Assembly: GCA_045535505.1 (NCBI GenBank)
Contig: JAZSLU010000040.1
Location: 1 to 21,479, forward strand
Direction: 5' to 3'
From: CAKSST01 sp045535505
GTDB lineage: Bacteria; Bacillota; Clostridia; Oscillospirales; Acutalibacteraceae
DNA: 21,479 nucleotides
Both the position numbers and the translations under genes were made by a program. Positions 6,342 to 13,392 of this stretch are shown here, piece by piece. A model generated the notes under the pieces. That model saw only the letters and a list, made by a program, of their open reading frames with translations, did no database searches and was not told where the DNA came from. How positions within the stretch are numbered: the stretch's first letter is position 1; each line of letters begins with the position of its first letter.

Positions 6342-7634
6342 ATGAATATTTCTTATTTTCACCCTGCTGACCAGTTGGTTATGTTTATGAAGCGCATTTA
6401 CGAGAAAGGTCTTACAACCACTTCGGGCGGTAATCTTTCTATAATTGACGATTATGGCAATATATGGATAACCCCTGCGGGAATCGATAAAGGGAACCTT
6501 ACAAGACACGATATAATTTGCGTTAAGTCTGACGGCAGTATTGTTGGACCGCACAAGCCTTCGTCTGAGTTGCCCTTTCACGCGTCTGTTTATGCAAAGC
6601 GCAGTGATATAAAAGCGGTTTTACACGCTCATCCGCCCGCTTTAGTTTCTTTTTCTATTGCAAGAAAATTACCCGACCTTGATTTGCTGCCCTCGGTTAG
6701 AAAATCCTGCTCAAAAATTTCGATGGCGACCTATGCTGTGCCGGGCAGTCAGCAACTTGGAGAAAACATTGCAAAAGAGTTTGAAAACGATGTTGATATT
6801 GTTGTGCTTGAAAATCACGGTGTTTGTATTGGCGCCGAAGATTTGTTTACGGCATTTAAAATGTTCGAAACCTTAAATTATTCTGCTAATCTTGAAATTA
6901 TTGCAAACGGTCTTGGCAAGACAAACACGTTACACAAAGAGTTTTTTAGAAAAACCGAAACCAGAAATCATCTTGAAATGGACGATTTTGTACCAAGAAC
7001 TCATACATCGGAAGAGTTGGCGGCCCGCCGTGATATGATAACCCTTATACACCGTTCATACAGACAGGGTCTTTTTACGGCAACACACGGCACATATTCT
7101 GTTCGGCTTAGTGACGGCAGTTTTATTATTACACCTTTTGGTCACGATAGGGCTTACCTGACAGAAGAAGATTTGGTTCGTATAAAGAATGGTATGAAAG
7201 AGCAGGGCAAGGTGCCCTCACGCGCAGTAAAATTGCACGAAAGCATCTATAAAAACAATCCCGATATCAATGCCGTATTACTTGCACATCCCGTACATGC
7301 TATGGCGTTTGCAGTTACCGATGAAGAGTTTGATGCAAGAACTATACCTGAAAGTTATATATTGCTTCGTGATATTGTTAAACTGCCTGCCGAAAAACTT
7401 TACGAGGATGTTGATGCGGCGGCAAATGAGTTTAAGCCTAACCGCCCCGCAATTATATTTAATAATGATTGCGTTGTTGTGACAGGTGATACGCTTTTGC
7501 AGGCGTTTGACAGACTTGAAGTGCTTGAACTTACGGCACATTCTATTATTGATTGCAAACGGGTAGGCGATATTGTTCACATCTCGCAAAACGAGGTTAA
7601 AGAACTAAAAAAAGCATTTAAACTGGCGGATTAA
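6342..7634 (+). CDS. Two-domain class II aldolase/adducin-family protein, second domain degenerate
   Basis: 430 residues, about twice the usual 200-230, made of two tandem class II aldolase domains (about 5-195 and 225-425). Domain 1 keeps the active-site set: E76 (SSELPFH), H95 and H97 (HAHPP) and H159 (ENHG), the usual Zn-binding and catalytic residues of fuculose- or ribulose-phosphate-type aldolases. In domain 2 the aligned positions are A295, L314, H316 and D376, so only one ligand survives and this half is probably structural or regulatory. AAAGGAGG lies 9 bases before the ATG at 6342. It follows the AraC gene by 69 bases and likely cleaves a phosphorylated or free sugar (acid) from the neighbouring isomerase and oxidoreductase steps. 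Confidence 0.88.
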   Translation: MNISYFHPADQLVMFMKRIYEKGLTTTSGGNLSIIDDYGNIWITPAGIDKGNLTRHDIICVKSDGSIVGPHKPSSELPFHASVYAKRSDIKAVLHAHPPALVSFSIARKLPDLDLLPSVRKSCSKISMATYAVPGSQQLGENIAKEFENDVDIVVLENHGVCIGAEDLFTAFKMFETLNYSANLEIIANGLGKTNTLHKEFFRKTETRNHLEMDDFVPRTHTSEELAARRDMITLIHRSYRQGLFTATHGTYSVRLSDGSFIITPFGHDRAYLTEEDLVRIKNGMKEQGKVPSRAVKLHESIYKNNPDINAVLLAHPVHAMAFAVTDEEFDARTIPESYILLRDIVKLPAEKLYEDVDAAANEFKPNRPAIIFNNDCVVVTGDTLLQAFDRLEVLELTAHSIIDCKRVGDIVHISQNEVKELKKAFKLAD

Positions 7635-7660
7635 AAAAAGAGCCTTTTGGCTCTTTTTTT
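7633..7660. terminator. Bidirectional terminator
   Basis: AAAAAAAGAGCC (7633-7644), loop TTTT, then GGCTCTTTTTTT (7649-7660): a perfect 12-bp stem with a T run on both strands. It ends the aldolase transcript and can also end the converging small gene at 7700-7900. Confidence 0.85.
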
Positions 7661-7699
7661 AAAAATGTAAAATTATGGTGTGCGCAAAAGCGCAGGGGA

Positions 7700-7900
7700 T
7701 TATTTATAATGATCGGTGTTATAAAACCCATTTTTAAATAAGAATTTACGTAATACACCTGCTTTGCGTACAACAACTACCAAGTGTTTCATTTCTAAAC
7801 ATTCTTCGCAAAAATCGAGATCGTGAGACATAATAACATCTTCGGGAGGAAGATTAACGTTAAATATTTTTTTAAAACAAGGATAACAAAATTCTGCCAT
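7700..7900 (-). CDS. Small four-cysteine (zinc-ribbon-like) protein
   Basis: 66 residues with two CxxC pairs, C5/C8 (CYPC) and C31/C34 (CEEC), 22 residues apart, consistent with one bound zinc. A basic, hydrophobic C-terminal half follows (KHLVVVVRK). Small proteins of this shape are widespread in Clostridia but have no known role. An upstream in-frame extension to 8122 exists but was rejected: AGGTG lies 6 bases before the ATG at 7900 and a good promoter lies at 7920-7948. It is divergent from a ribbon-helix-helix gene that may repress it. Confidence 0.75.
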   Translation of the reverse strand: MAEFCYPCFKKIFNVNLPPEDVIMSHDLDFCEECLEMKHLVVVVRKAGVLRKFLFKNGFYNTDHYK

Positions 7901-7919
7901 AATATCACCTGCCGAATTT

Positions 7920-7966
7920 ATTATAACGAATATGCATTGCGATTGCAATGCATATTTTAATATAAA
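7920..7966. promoter_or_regulatory. Divergent promoters sharing a perfect 11-bp palindrome
   Basis: ATATGCATTGC (7930-7940), loop GATT, GCAATGCATAT (7945-7955). Leftward promoter: TTGCAA (7948-7943), 17-bp spacer, TATAAT (7925-7920). Rightward candidate: TTGCGA (7937-7942), 18-bp spacer, TATAAA (7961-7966). Both -35 regions lie in the palindrome. The arm TGCATTGCGA (7933-7942) occurs again directly at 7994-8003, just before the ribbon-helix-helix gene. This is a likely operator for that protein. Confidence 0.55.
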
Positions 7967-8012
7967 TTTCGGATAAACTAAAAGCAAGACAAGTGCATTG
8001 CGAGGTTTTAAT

Positions 8013-8180
8013 ATGGAGAAATTTAAAATTCCGTCAATTCCGCCTACAATTAATAAAACAATTCGTTTTCCGAATGATGTAATTGATGATGTGGAAAAAG
8101 CCATACAAGGCAAAGACTGCACTTTTTCTGCTTTTGTAATTGCTGCGGTTAGAATGGCATTAGAGAATCTTGAGGACTAA
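8013..8180 (+). CDS. Ribbon-helix-helix (CopG/Arc-like, YlcI/YnfO-like) DNA-binding protein
   Basis: 55 residues. A short strand segment (NKTIRFP, about 14-20) is followed by two helices (about 22-34 and 40-53), including DVIDDVEKAI and FSAFVIAAVRMALENL. This is the Arc/CopG layout, in which a dimer inserts a beta ribbon into the major groove. The ATG at 8013, preceded by GAGG, was preferred to the TTG at 7998. Its own upstream region carries the palindrome at 7930-7955 plus a third copy of the arm, so autoregulation and repression of the divergent four-cysteine gene is the natural model. No toxin partner is visible downstream. Confidence 0.7.
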   Translation: MEKFKIPSIPPTINKTIRFPNDVIDDVEKAIQGKDCTFSAFVIAAVRMALENLED

Positions 8181-8250
8181 TTTTTATTATATATAATTCG
8201 TGCCGATAGGAACACCTTAATTTTGAATTTTACATTTTTAATTTTGCATT

Positions 8251-8279
8251 AAAAAAGCGGTCATCACTGACCGCTTTTT
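8251..8279. terminator. Bidirectional terminator
   Basis: An A-run (8251-8256), the stem GCGGTCA (8257-8263), loop TCAC, TGACCGC (8268-8274) and five T. It serves the ribbon-helix-helix gene on the plus strand and the flavodiiron gene, whose stop is at 8281, on the minus strand. Confidence 0.85.
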
Positions 8280-8280
8280 G

Positions 8281-10071
8281 TTATTGTATAGGTTCAAAAT
8301 CAACTGCGCCGTGTTTGCAAAGGGGACAAATAAAATCGTCAGGCAGGGTATCGCCCTCATAGATATATCCGCAAATTTTGCAAACGAAACCTTTTTTGCC
8401 TTCGGTTTCAGGCTGAGGCTTTACGTTATTATGGTAATAAGTGTATGTCATTGTTTCTTTATCCGAAAGCACGCGTGCCTCTGTTACCGAACATATAAAC
8501 ATACCGTGTGTGTCGAGGTCAAGGTATTGTTCAACCTTTAATGACATAAACGAGTTTATGTTGCGTGGCAAGAAAACAAGACCGTTATCACTTCTTAAAG
8601 GCTGACAATCGGCAAATTTATCGGTGTTTCTGCCGCTTGTAAAACCAAATTTTTCAAACACTGCAAAGGGAGCGTCGGTTGAAAGACAGTTGATGTTCAT
8701 TTTGCCTGTTTGCTTTATAACGTGGTGTGAATAGTTTTCTTTACTAATGGTAACGGCTATGCGATTGGGAGTGTTTGTGACTTGGGTAACGGTGTTTACA
8801 ATAAGTCCGTTATCTTTTTTGCCGTCGTTACAGGTTACAACGTAAAGACCGTAGCCGATGTTAAAAAGTGCGGAAAGGTCGTTTTTGTTAGCGGTTGCAT
8901 CCTGTTGTGCGAGATAATCTTTGCACATTTCGTCTGCTAAAGCGTCAAGTTGTTTTGTGCTTTCGTCATTGAGGGCAGACATAATTTTTACCGTGTTTTC
9001 GGCAAAGGTTATATTTTTGCTGCCAGCAAGCATTTCTTTAATAATCTTTGCGGCCAAGGGTGCCCAACTGCCGTTTTCAATAATACCTACAGTTTTGTTT
9101 TGGAAGTTGCGCTCGGTTAGGTGATTAATAAATTCGTGCATAAATGGGAAGATACCGGCATTATAGGTTGTGGTGGCAAGAATAATTTTGCCGTAACGGA
9201 AAGCGTCTTCAACCGCTTCTGCCATATCACATCTTGCAAGGTCGTTGAGAACAACCTTGGGACAGCCGTTTGCTTTCAATTTTTCTGCCAACTGCATAAC
9301 AGCTTTTTTAGTGTTGCCATATACAGAGGTGTAGCAAATAACGATGCCTTCGGTTTCGGTTTGGTAGCTTGACCAGATGTTGTAAAGGTTAAGATAATAA
9401 CCCAAATTTTCTTTTAAAACAGGGCCGTGCAGGGGGCAGATGGTTGCAATATCTAGCGTTGCAGCTTTTTTAAGCAGGTTTTGAACCTGTGCGCCGTATT
9501 TTCCTACAATGCCGATAAAATAACGTCTTGCTTCGCAAGCCCAATCTTCCTCGACGTCTAAGGCGCCAAATTTGCCAAAACCGTCGGCGGAGAACAAAAC
9601 CTTGTCAAAACTATCGTATGTTACGATAACTTCAGGCCAATGAACCATAGGCGCAGTAACAAAGGTTAAATTGTGGTTGCCAAGTGTTAAAGTGTCGCCC
9701 TCGCCTACAACAATGCGGTTATCGGCGAAATCCGTACCGAAGAACTGCTTCATCATAGCGAATGCTTTTTGGGAAGAAACAACCTTTGCATCGGGAAAGT
9801 TTTTTATAAATTGGTAAATGTTTGCAGAGTGGTCGGGCTCCATGTGCTGAACAATAAGATAGTCGGGTTTGCGTGAGCCGAGAACGTTTTGAATATTATC
9901 CATCCATTCGTGCGTAAAACGTGCATCAACGGTGTCCATAACGGCGACTTTTTTATCTAAAATCACATAAGAGTTGTAAGCAATACCGTTTGGCACAATG
10001 TATTGTCCTTCAAAAAGGTCGATATTGTGGTCGTTAACGCCGACATATTTAATATCATTTGAAATAAACAT
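8281..10071 (-). CDS. Flavodiiron protein fused to flavin reductase and rubredoxin domains
   Basis: 596 residues, four domains in order. (1) A metallo-beta-lactamase-like diiron domain (about 1-245) with all ligands visible: H76, E78, D80, H81 (HMEPDH), H144, D163 and H215. (2) A flavodoxin domain (about 246-390) with the FMN loop TSVYGNT. (3) A flavin-reductase-like FMN domain (about 400-550). (4) A C-terminal rubredoxin domain (about 556-596) with CKIC and CPLC. Flavodiiron proteins reduce O2 to water or NO to N2O in the cytosol of anaerobes. The extra domains suggest that electrons from a reduced cofactor can be used within one polypeptide. AAAGGAG precedes the ATG. It follows a free rubredoxin gene on the same strand, with a terminator-like hairpin between. 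Confidence 0.93.
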   Translation of the reverse strand: MFISNDIKYVGVNDHNIDLFEGQYIVPNGIAYNSYVILDKKVAVMDTVDARFTHEWMDNIQNVLGSRKPDYLIVQHMEPDHSANIYQFIKNFPDAKVVSSQKAFAMMKQFFGTDFADNRIVVGEGDTLTLGNHNLTFVTAPMVHWPEVIVTYDSFDKVLFSADGFGKFGALDVEEDWACEARRYFIGIVGKYGAQVQNLLKKAATLDIATICPLHGPVLKENLGYYLNLYNIWSSYQTETEGIVICYTSVYGNTKKAVMQLAEKLKANGCPKVVLNDLARCDMAEAVEDAFRYGKIILATTTYNAGIFPFMHEFINHLTERNFQNKTVGIIENGSWAPLAAKIIKEMLAGSKNITFAENTVKIMSALNDESTKQLDALADEMCKDYLAQQDATANKNDLSALFNIGYGLYVVTCNDGKKDNGLIVNTVTQVTNTPNRIAVTISKENYSHHVIKQTGKMNINCLSTDAPFAVFEKFGFTSGRNTDKFADCQPLRSDNGLVFLPRNINSFMSLKVEQYLDLDTHGMFICSVTEARVLSDKETMTYTYYHNNVKPQPETEGKKGFVCKICGYIYEGDTLPDDFICPLCKHGAVDFEPIQ

Positions 10072-10093
10072 TTTTTAAATACTCCTTTATATA

Positions 10094-10125
10094 AAAAGGC
10101 GCCGTCAAAATTTGAGGCGCCTTTT
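10094..10125 (-). terminator. Terminator-like hairpin between rubredoxin and flavodiiron genes
   Basis: AAAAGGCGCC (10094-10103) pairs with GGCGCCTTTT (10116-10125); on the minus strand a T run follows. It lies between the rubredoxin stop and the flavodiiron ribosome binding site, so it may attenuate readthrough and lower expression of the downstream enzyme relative to the small electron carrier. Confidence 0.55.
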
Positions 10126-10135
10126 GCGTTTTGCA

Positions 10136-10294
10136 CTATTCTACCAAAGAAAAATCATCTTTGCCAACGCCGCAAAGGGGACAAACAAAATCGTCGCCGA
10201 GGTCTTCAAATTTTGTGCCTGCGGCAATGCCGTTTTCCTGATCGCCTACGGTTTCATCATATTCCCAACCGCAAACGTCGCATACGTATTTCAT
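10136..10294 (-). CDS. Rubredoxin
   Basis: 52 residues, the classic rubredoxin length. Two iron-binding pairs are present, C5-x2-C8 (CDVCGW) and C38-x2-C41 (CPLCGVG), with the usual aromatic residues and the DDF before CP. It is a one-electron carrier with an Fe(Cys)4 site in the cytosol. GGAGG lies 7 bases before the ATG, and a good promoter lies at 10328-10356. It precedes the flavodiiron gene on the same strand and is the likely electron donor to it or to a related peroxidase or superoxide reductase elsewhere. Confidence 0.95.
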   Translation of the reverse strand: MKYVCDVCGWEYDETVGDQENGIAAGTKFEDLGDDFVCPLCGVGKDDFSLVE

Positions 10295-10327
10295 AAGGTT
10301 TCCTCCACATCAAAAATATTTAAGGTT

Positions 10328-10356
10328 AATATACCATATATTATTTTGCTTTACAA
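10328..10356 (-). promoter_or_regulatory. Promoter of the rubredoxin-flavodiiron operon
   Basis: On the minus strand: TTGTAA (10356-10351), a 17-bp spacer and TATATT (10333-10328). Both hexamers equal those at 507-535. No operator dyad was recognised. Confidence 0.55.
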
Positions 10357-10378
10357 TACGTAAAAATATTAATTTATT

Positions 10379-11278
10379 TTAAACAAAATCAAATTCAAAC
10401 ATAATTGTATCAGTATTGCAATCGGAATATTCAATTTCTTCGGAAATGATGCGGGCATTATCAATAACAGAGGTTATATCGTTGGTGTTTTGCTTTAAAA
10501 GAAGATGTATCAGCAAACGTTCACAAAAAAGGCAAAAGCCTAACGCACTGATAAATTCTTCAAGACTTTCGCATTGGCCTGTGTGGCGGTATATAAGATA
10601 AGCAAGATAACGCTCGGCATAGGTTTGTAAATCTTTTGGAGTGTTTTGTGTATGGGTGAAAGAAGAAAAAAGAGGTTTGTTTTGTGGGTCAATATATTCA
10701 AGTGAAGATAATATATTTTGACATTCTTGGTCGGTAAACATTTTTGGTGATACGTTATAATTTTTGTAAATTTCTAAAAGTCTTTGGTCATAGGGTTGTT
10801 TTGTGTTGCTTAAAATTTTGTAAAGGTTAAGCCTTTGGGCTACTGTATCAAAATCGCAATAAAACGGCTCGGCCTCGATTTCACCTATGGTTTCGGTTGT
10901 TATATAATCTTCGCTTTCTAAAATCAGCCTACATGCTTCTTCGCAAGAAGCGCCCAATCCTACTTCCATAGCGGTGCCTGTGTTGTTATAAAACCGGGGA
11001 TGCTCGCGGCAAATATCACATAAAAACTTTTCACCGTGGTTAATTATAATATTGCACAGTTTATCTTTTGTTAAATGGGGGCAGTTGCCGTTTGAGCAGA
11101 GTTTAAAATGGGCAGAATCTTTATCAAAAACAATCGTATCGGCAATGTCGTCACATGTGCGATATTTTGAAAGGGTGAGCGGGTCGATATCAATTTCCCA
11201 ACGGCTGCAACATCCATAACGGCAACGGTCTGCAATACATTTAAAATTTTTGTAATATAACGGTGCCGTGAGTTGCAT
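10379..11278 (-). CDS. FliB-like cysteine-rich protein (flagellin lysine-N-methylase family)
   Basis: 299 residues. The N-terminal third is rich in cysteine, with C14, C19, C23, C24, C61, C66, C75, C87 and C90 in the family pattern (RCRYGCCSRWEID, CPHL, CDICREHPRFY). This points to a metal or Fe-S site. Proteins with this pattern are annotated as flagellin lysine-N-methylases after FliB, but this one is shorter than the roughly 380-400 residues I expect for FliB, and no flagellar gene is in the window, so the substrate is open. The ATG at 11278 was preferred over 11320 because AAAGGA precedes it and it avoids overlap. It lies 22 bases after the GH13 gene, in the same operon. Confidence 0.75.
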   Translation of the reverse strand: MQLTAPLYYKNFKCIADRCRYGCCSRWEIDIDPLTLSKYRTCDDIADTIVFDKDSAHFKLCSNGNCPHLTKDKLCNIIINHGEKFLCDICREHPRFYNNTGTAMEVGLGASCEEACRLILESEDYITTETIGEIEAEPFYCDFDTVAQRLNLYKILSNTKQPYDQRLLEIYKNYNVSPKMFTDQECQNILSSLEYIDPQNKPLFSSFTHTQNTPKDLQTYAERYLAYLIYRHTGQCESLEEFISALGFCLFCERLLIHLLLKQNTNDITSVIDNARIISEEIEYSDCNTDTIMFEFDFV

Positions 11279-11300
11279 GACTTTTGTCCTTTCTAAACAA

Positions 11301-12842
11301 CTAAACTTCCAACCACACATAAGACAGGGCTTTGAGTGTTATCTTGTTGCTTTCAATGTCTGCATTGTGGCTTACAAGCACAGTTTTGTGTGCGGTGTCT
11401 ATCGTATATTTTCGCTGGCTGGGGTTGACGGCGCACATAAGTGTTTTGCCGTTTTGGTGGCGCTTAAAAACCAATGGGTAGGTGCTTGAGATAAGCTCGA
11501 ACTTGTCTTGGCAAGAGAATAGTTGCGGATTGTTACGTTTGGTGGCAACAAGTTTTGCAATCTCATTCATTAAAGAGTTTTCATCCTTGCTTTGCGCATC
11601 AACATTCACTGTTGTGTAGTTTTCGTTAACAGGCAAATATAATTCGCCGTCGGTGGTGCTGAAACCTGCGTTTTTTTCATTTGTCCATTGCATAGGAGTT
11701 CTTGAACCTGTGCGAGAATATCCGCCGTCTTTGTTTTTGAGACGTGTGTATGGCATACCAATTTCATCGCCATAATAAATTAAGGGGATACAGGGTAATG
11801 CCAAAATAAATGCAAAAACAGTTTTAAGTTCGTCTTGCGATCTTCCCATCGAAATGCGTGGAAGGTCGTGGTTGCCACTAACCACTGAAATATAACCCTT
11901 GCCTTTAACTTCTTGGTTGTTAGACAAAAAATAGTCAAAGAAGGTTTCGGATTCGCCTTGCCCTTCTTTTCTGAAAAAGCTGTCGCCATCGCCCTTAAAG
12001 ACGTTTGTTCCCGATTCTTTTCTAAATAGGTTAGTGTAACCTTCGGTGTAACAATGAGTAATAAAATCAATATCAAAATCACCGTTTTTAACAGCGAATT
12101 TGGGCTGACCCCATTCGGCAACAAAAATTGCTTTAGGATATTTTTGGCGTACACGCCCGAAAATGTCACGCCATACTTCGCAAGAACATTGACCTTCAAC
12201 ATCGCTTTTAACAATACTGTTTGCCATATCTACACGAAAACCGTCAATTCCCAGTTGCAAATAATATTCAATAATTTCTACAACTACGTCTCGTATTTTT
12301 AAGCAAGGCTCATCGGTGTAGAGATGCTGCCAATCATATTTTTTGTTAGAAAAACCAAAGTTTAGGGATGGTTGAAAAGAGAAAAAATTGATTAAATAAT
12401 TTCCGTTTCTTTCACTTGCGCCGCTAATATGCTTATAGGGGCAAGAAGCGAAAACTTCGTTTGTAAATATGTAATAATCAGAATATTCGTTTTTTTCGTG
12501 CTTTTGTGCCTCTAAAAACCAAGGGTGTTGGTCAGACGTGTGTCCTACGACCAGGTCGAATAACACTTTTAAACCCATAGAATGTGCTTTTTCGGTTAAG
12601 CGTTTAACGTCGTCCATTGTGCCAAACTTTTCGTCGATGGCAAAATAATCAGATACGTCATAGCCGCCGTCGCGAAAGGGCGATTTAAAAACGGGATTAA
12701 TCCACACAATGTCGGCAAAGGTTTTAATATGTTCAAGTTTTTCTATAATGCCTTGCAAATCACCAATGCCGTCTCCGTTGCTGTCATAAAATGAGGTAGG
12801 ATATACGTTATATATAATGGAATTGTTGATTTCAGTGTTCAT
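11301..12842 (-). CDS. GH13 alpha-amylase-family enzyme (alpha-glucosidase/oligo-1,6-glucosidase-like)
   Basis: 513 residues, no signal peptide, so cytosolic. The GH13 barrel motifs are visible: the NGDGIGDLQGI segment (22-32), DLVVGHTS (96-103), GFRVDMANS (201-209) with nucleophile D205, VAEWGQ (241-246) with acid/base E243, and GNHDLPR (323-329) with D326 stabilising the transition state. QPSLNFG (157-163) takes the place of the QPDLN motif typical of oligo-1,6-glucosidases. A beta-sandwich C-terminal domain follows (about 430-513). It probably hydrolyses imported malto- or isomalto-oligosaccharides. GAGG precedes the ATG and a strong promoter lies at 12887-12915. Confidence 0.92.
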   Translation of the reverse strand: MNTEINNSIIYNVYPTSFYDSNGDGIGDLQGIIEKLEHIKTFADIVWINPVFKSPFRDGGYDVSDYFAIDEKFGTMDDVKRLTEKAHSMGLKVLFDLVVGHTSDQHPWFLEAQKHEKNEYSDYYIFTNEVFASCPYKHISGASERNGNYLINFFSFQPSLNFGFSNKKYDWQHLYTDEPCLKIRDVVVEIIEYYLQLGIDGFRVDMANSIVKSDVEGQCSCEVWRDIFGRVRQKYPKAIFVAEWGQPKFAVKNGDFDIDFITHCYTEGYTNLFRKESGTNVFKGDGDSFFRKEGQGESETFFDYFLSNNQEVKGKGYISVVSGNHDLPRISMGRSQDELKTVFAFILALPCIPLIYYGDEIGMPYTRLKNKDGGYSRTGSRTPMQWTNEKNAGFSTTDGELYLPVNENYTTVNVDAQSKDENSLMNEIAKLVATKRNNPQLFSCQDKFELISSTYPLVFKRHQNGKTLMCAVNPSQRKYTIDTAHKTVLVSHNADIESNKITLKALSYVWLEV

Positions 12843-12886
12843 TATTATATCCTCTTTCTTAATTTATCGGACTTTATTTTGCCATT

Positions 12887-12915
12887 ATTATAATTGATTG
12901 GCAAATATTTTTCAA
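12887..12915 (-). promoter_or_regulatory. Promoter of the GH13-fliB-like operon
   Basis: On the minus strand: TTGAAA (12915-12910), a 17-bp spacer and a perfect TATAAT (12892-12887), followed by a leader of about 40 nt. No clear catabolite-repression site was found. Confidence 0.65.
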
Positions 12916-12950
12916 TAAAATTTCAATGCTAATTACCGGTTTTATATAAA

Positions 12951-12977
12951 AAAAGGACGAAGCGTTTGCTTCGCCCT
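12951..12977 (-). terminator. Terminator of tRNA-Gln
   Basis: On the minus strand AGGGCGAAGC, loop AAAC and GCTTCGTCCT form a 10-bp stem (one G-U pair), followed by a long T run. It begins three bases after the tRNA CCA. Confidence 0.85.
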
Positions 12978-12979
12978 TT

Positions 12980-13053
12980 TGGCTGCGGAACTAGGATTCG
13001 AACCCAGACAAACAGAGTCAGAGTCTGCCGTGCTACCTTTACACAATTCCGCA
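12980..13053 (-). tRNA. tRNA-Gln(CTG)
   Basis: 74 bases on the minus strand. Acceptor TGCGGAA/TTCCGCA with a U1-A72 pair, typical of bacterial tRNA-Gln; anticodon stem GCAGA/TCTGT with loop CTCTGAC, giving anticodon CUG; T loop TTCGAAT; discriminator G and encoded CCA. Confidence 0.95.
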
Positions 13054-13074
13054 AAATTTTTAACTGCAAAAACT

Positions 13075-13102
13075 ATTATATCTTTTTTTAAAATAAAGTC
13101 AA
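13075..13102 (-). promoter_or_regulatory. Promoter of tRNA-Gln
   Basis: On the minus strand: TTGACT (13102-13097), a 16-bp spacer and TATAAT (13080-13075). The transcript would start near 13068, about 15 bases before the mature tRNA. Confidence 0.7.
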
Positions 13103-13136
13103 GCATTATTTTAACAAAAATCGCAACAAATACCTC

Positions 13137-13168
13137 TTGCAATTTAAAAGTTTATATGTTAATATAAT
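13137..13168 (+). promoter_or_regulatory. Weak candidate promoter of tRNA-Ala
   Basis: TTGCAA (13137-13142) is followed at 17 bp by TAATAT (13160-13165); a perfect TATAAT overlaps at 13163-13168 but with 20-bp spacing. The position is right for a start about 25 bases before the tRNA. Confidence 0.3.
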
Positions 13169-13198
13169 TTTTGCCGTTATTTTATGGTATATACACTT

Positions 13199-13274
<76 letters not shown>

Positions 13275-13282
13275 AGAAAAAG

Positions 13283-13322
13283 ACCCGCTAAAGCTGATAA
13301 ATAAAGGCTTTGGCGGGTTTTT
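13283..13322 (+). terminator. Terminator of tRNA-Ala
   Basis: ACCCGC-T-AAAGC (13283-13294) pairs with GCTTT-G-GCGGGT (13307-13318), about 12 bp including a central G-U pair, followed by a T run. It lies 8 bases after the tRNA. Confidence 0.85.
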
Positions 13323-13362
13323 GTTGTTGCGAAAAATATTGACAAATTTTTTAAAATTATTT

Positions 13363-13384
13363 TCTATTTCACACTCTATTTCAC
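13363..13384. repeat. Short direct repeat at the prophage edge
   Basis: TCTATTTCAC occurs at 13363-13372 and again at 13375-13384, 12 bp apart, just beyond the integrase stop. Paired short repeats beside an attachment core are typical arm-type sites for a tyrosine integrase or excisionase. The core itself cannot be fixed without the other end of the prophage. Confidence 0.3.
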
Positions 13385-13392
13385 CATAAAGG

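Noticed and set aside
7672..7698. Short GCGC hairpin after the four-cysteine gene as terminator
   Set aside because: The 5-bp stem has no T run in either direction; the bidirectional terminator at 7633-7660 explains termination.
7700..8122. Long 140-residue version of the four-cysteine gene
   Set aside because: The N-terminal extension overlaps the divergent ribbon-helix-helix gene and both promoters, whereas the ATG at 7900 has a good ribosome binding site.
13337..13368. TTGACA-like promoter between tRNA-Ala and int
   Set aside because: There is a TTGACA at about 13340, but no acceptable -10 at 16-18 bp and no rightward gene to serve.
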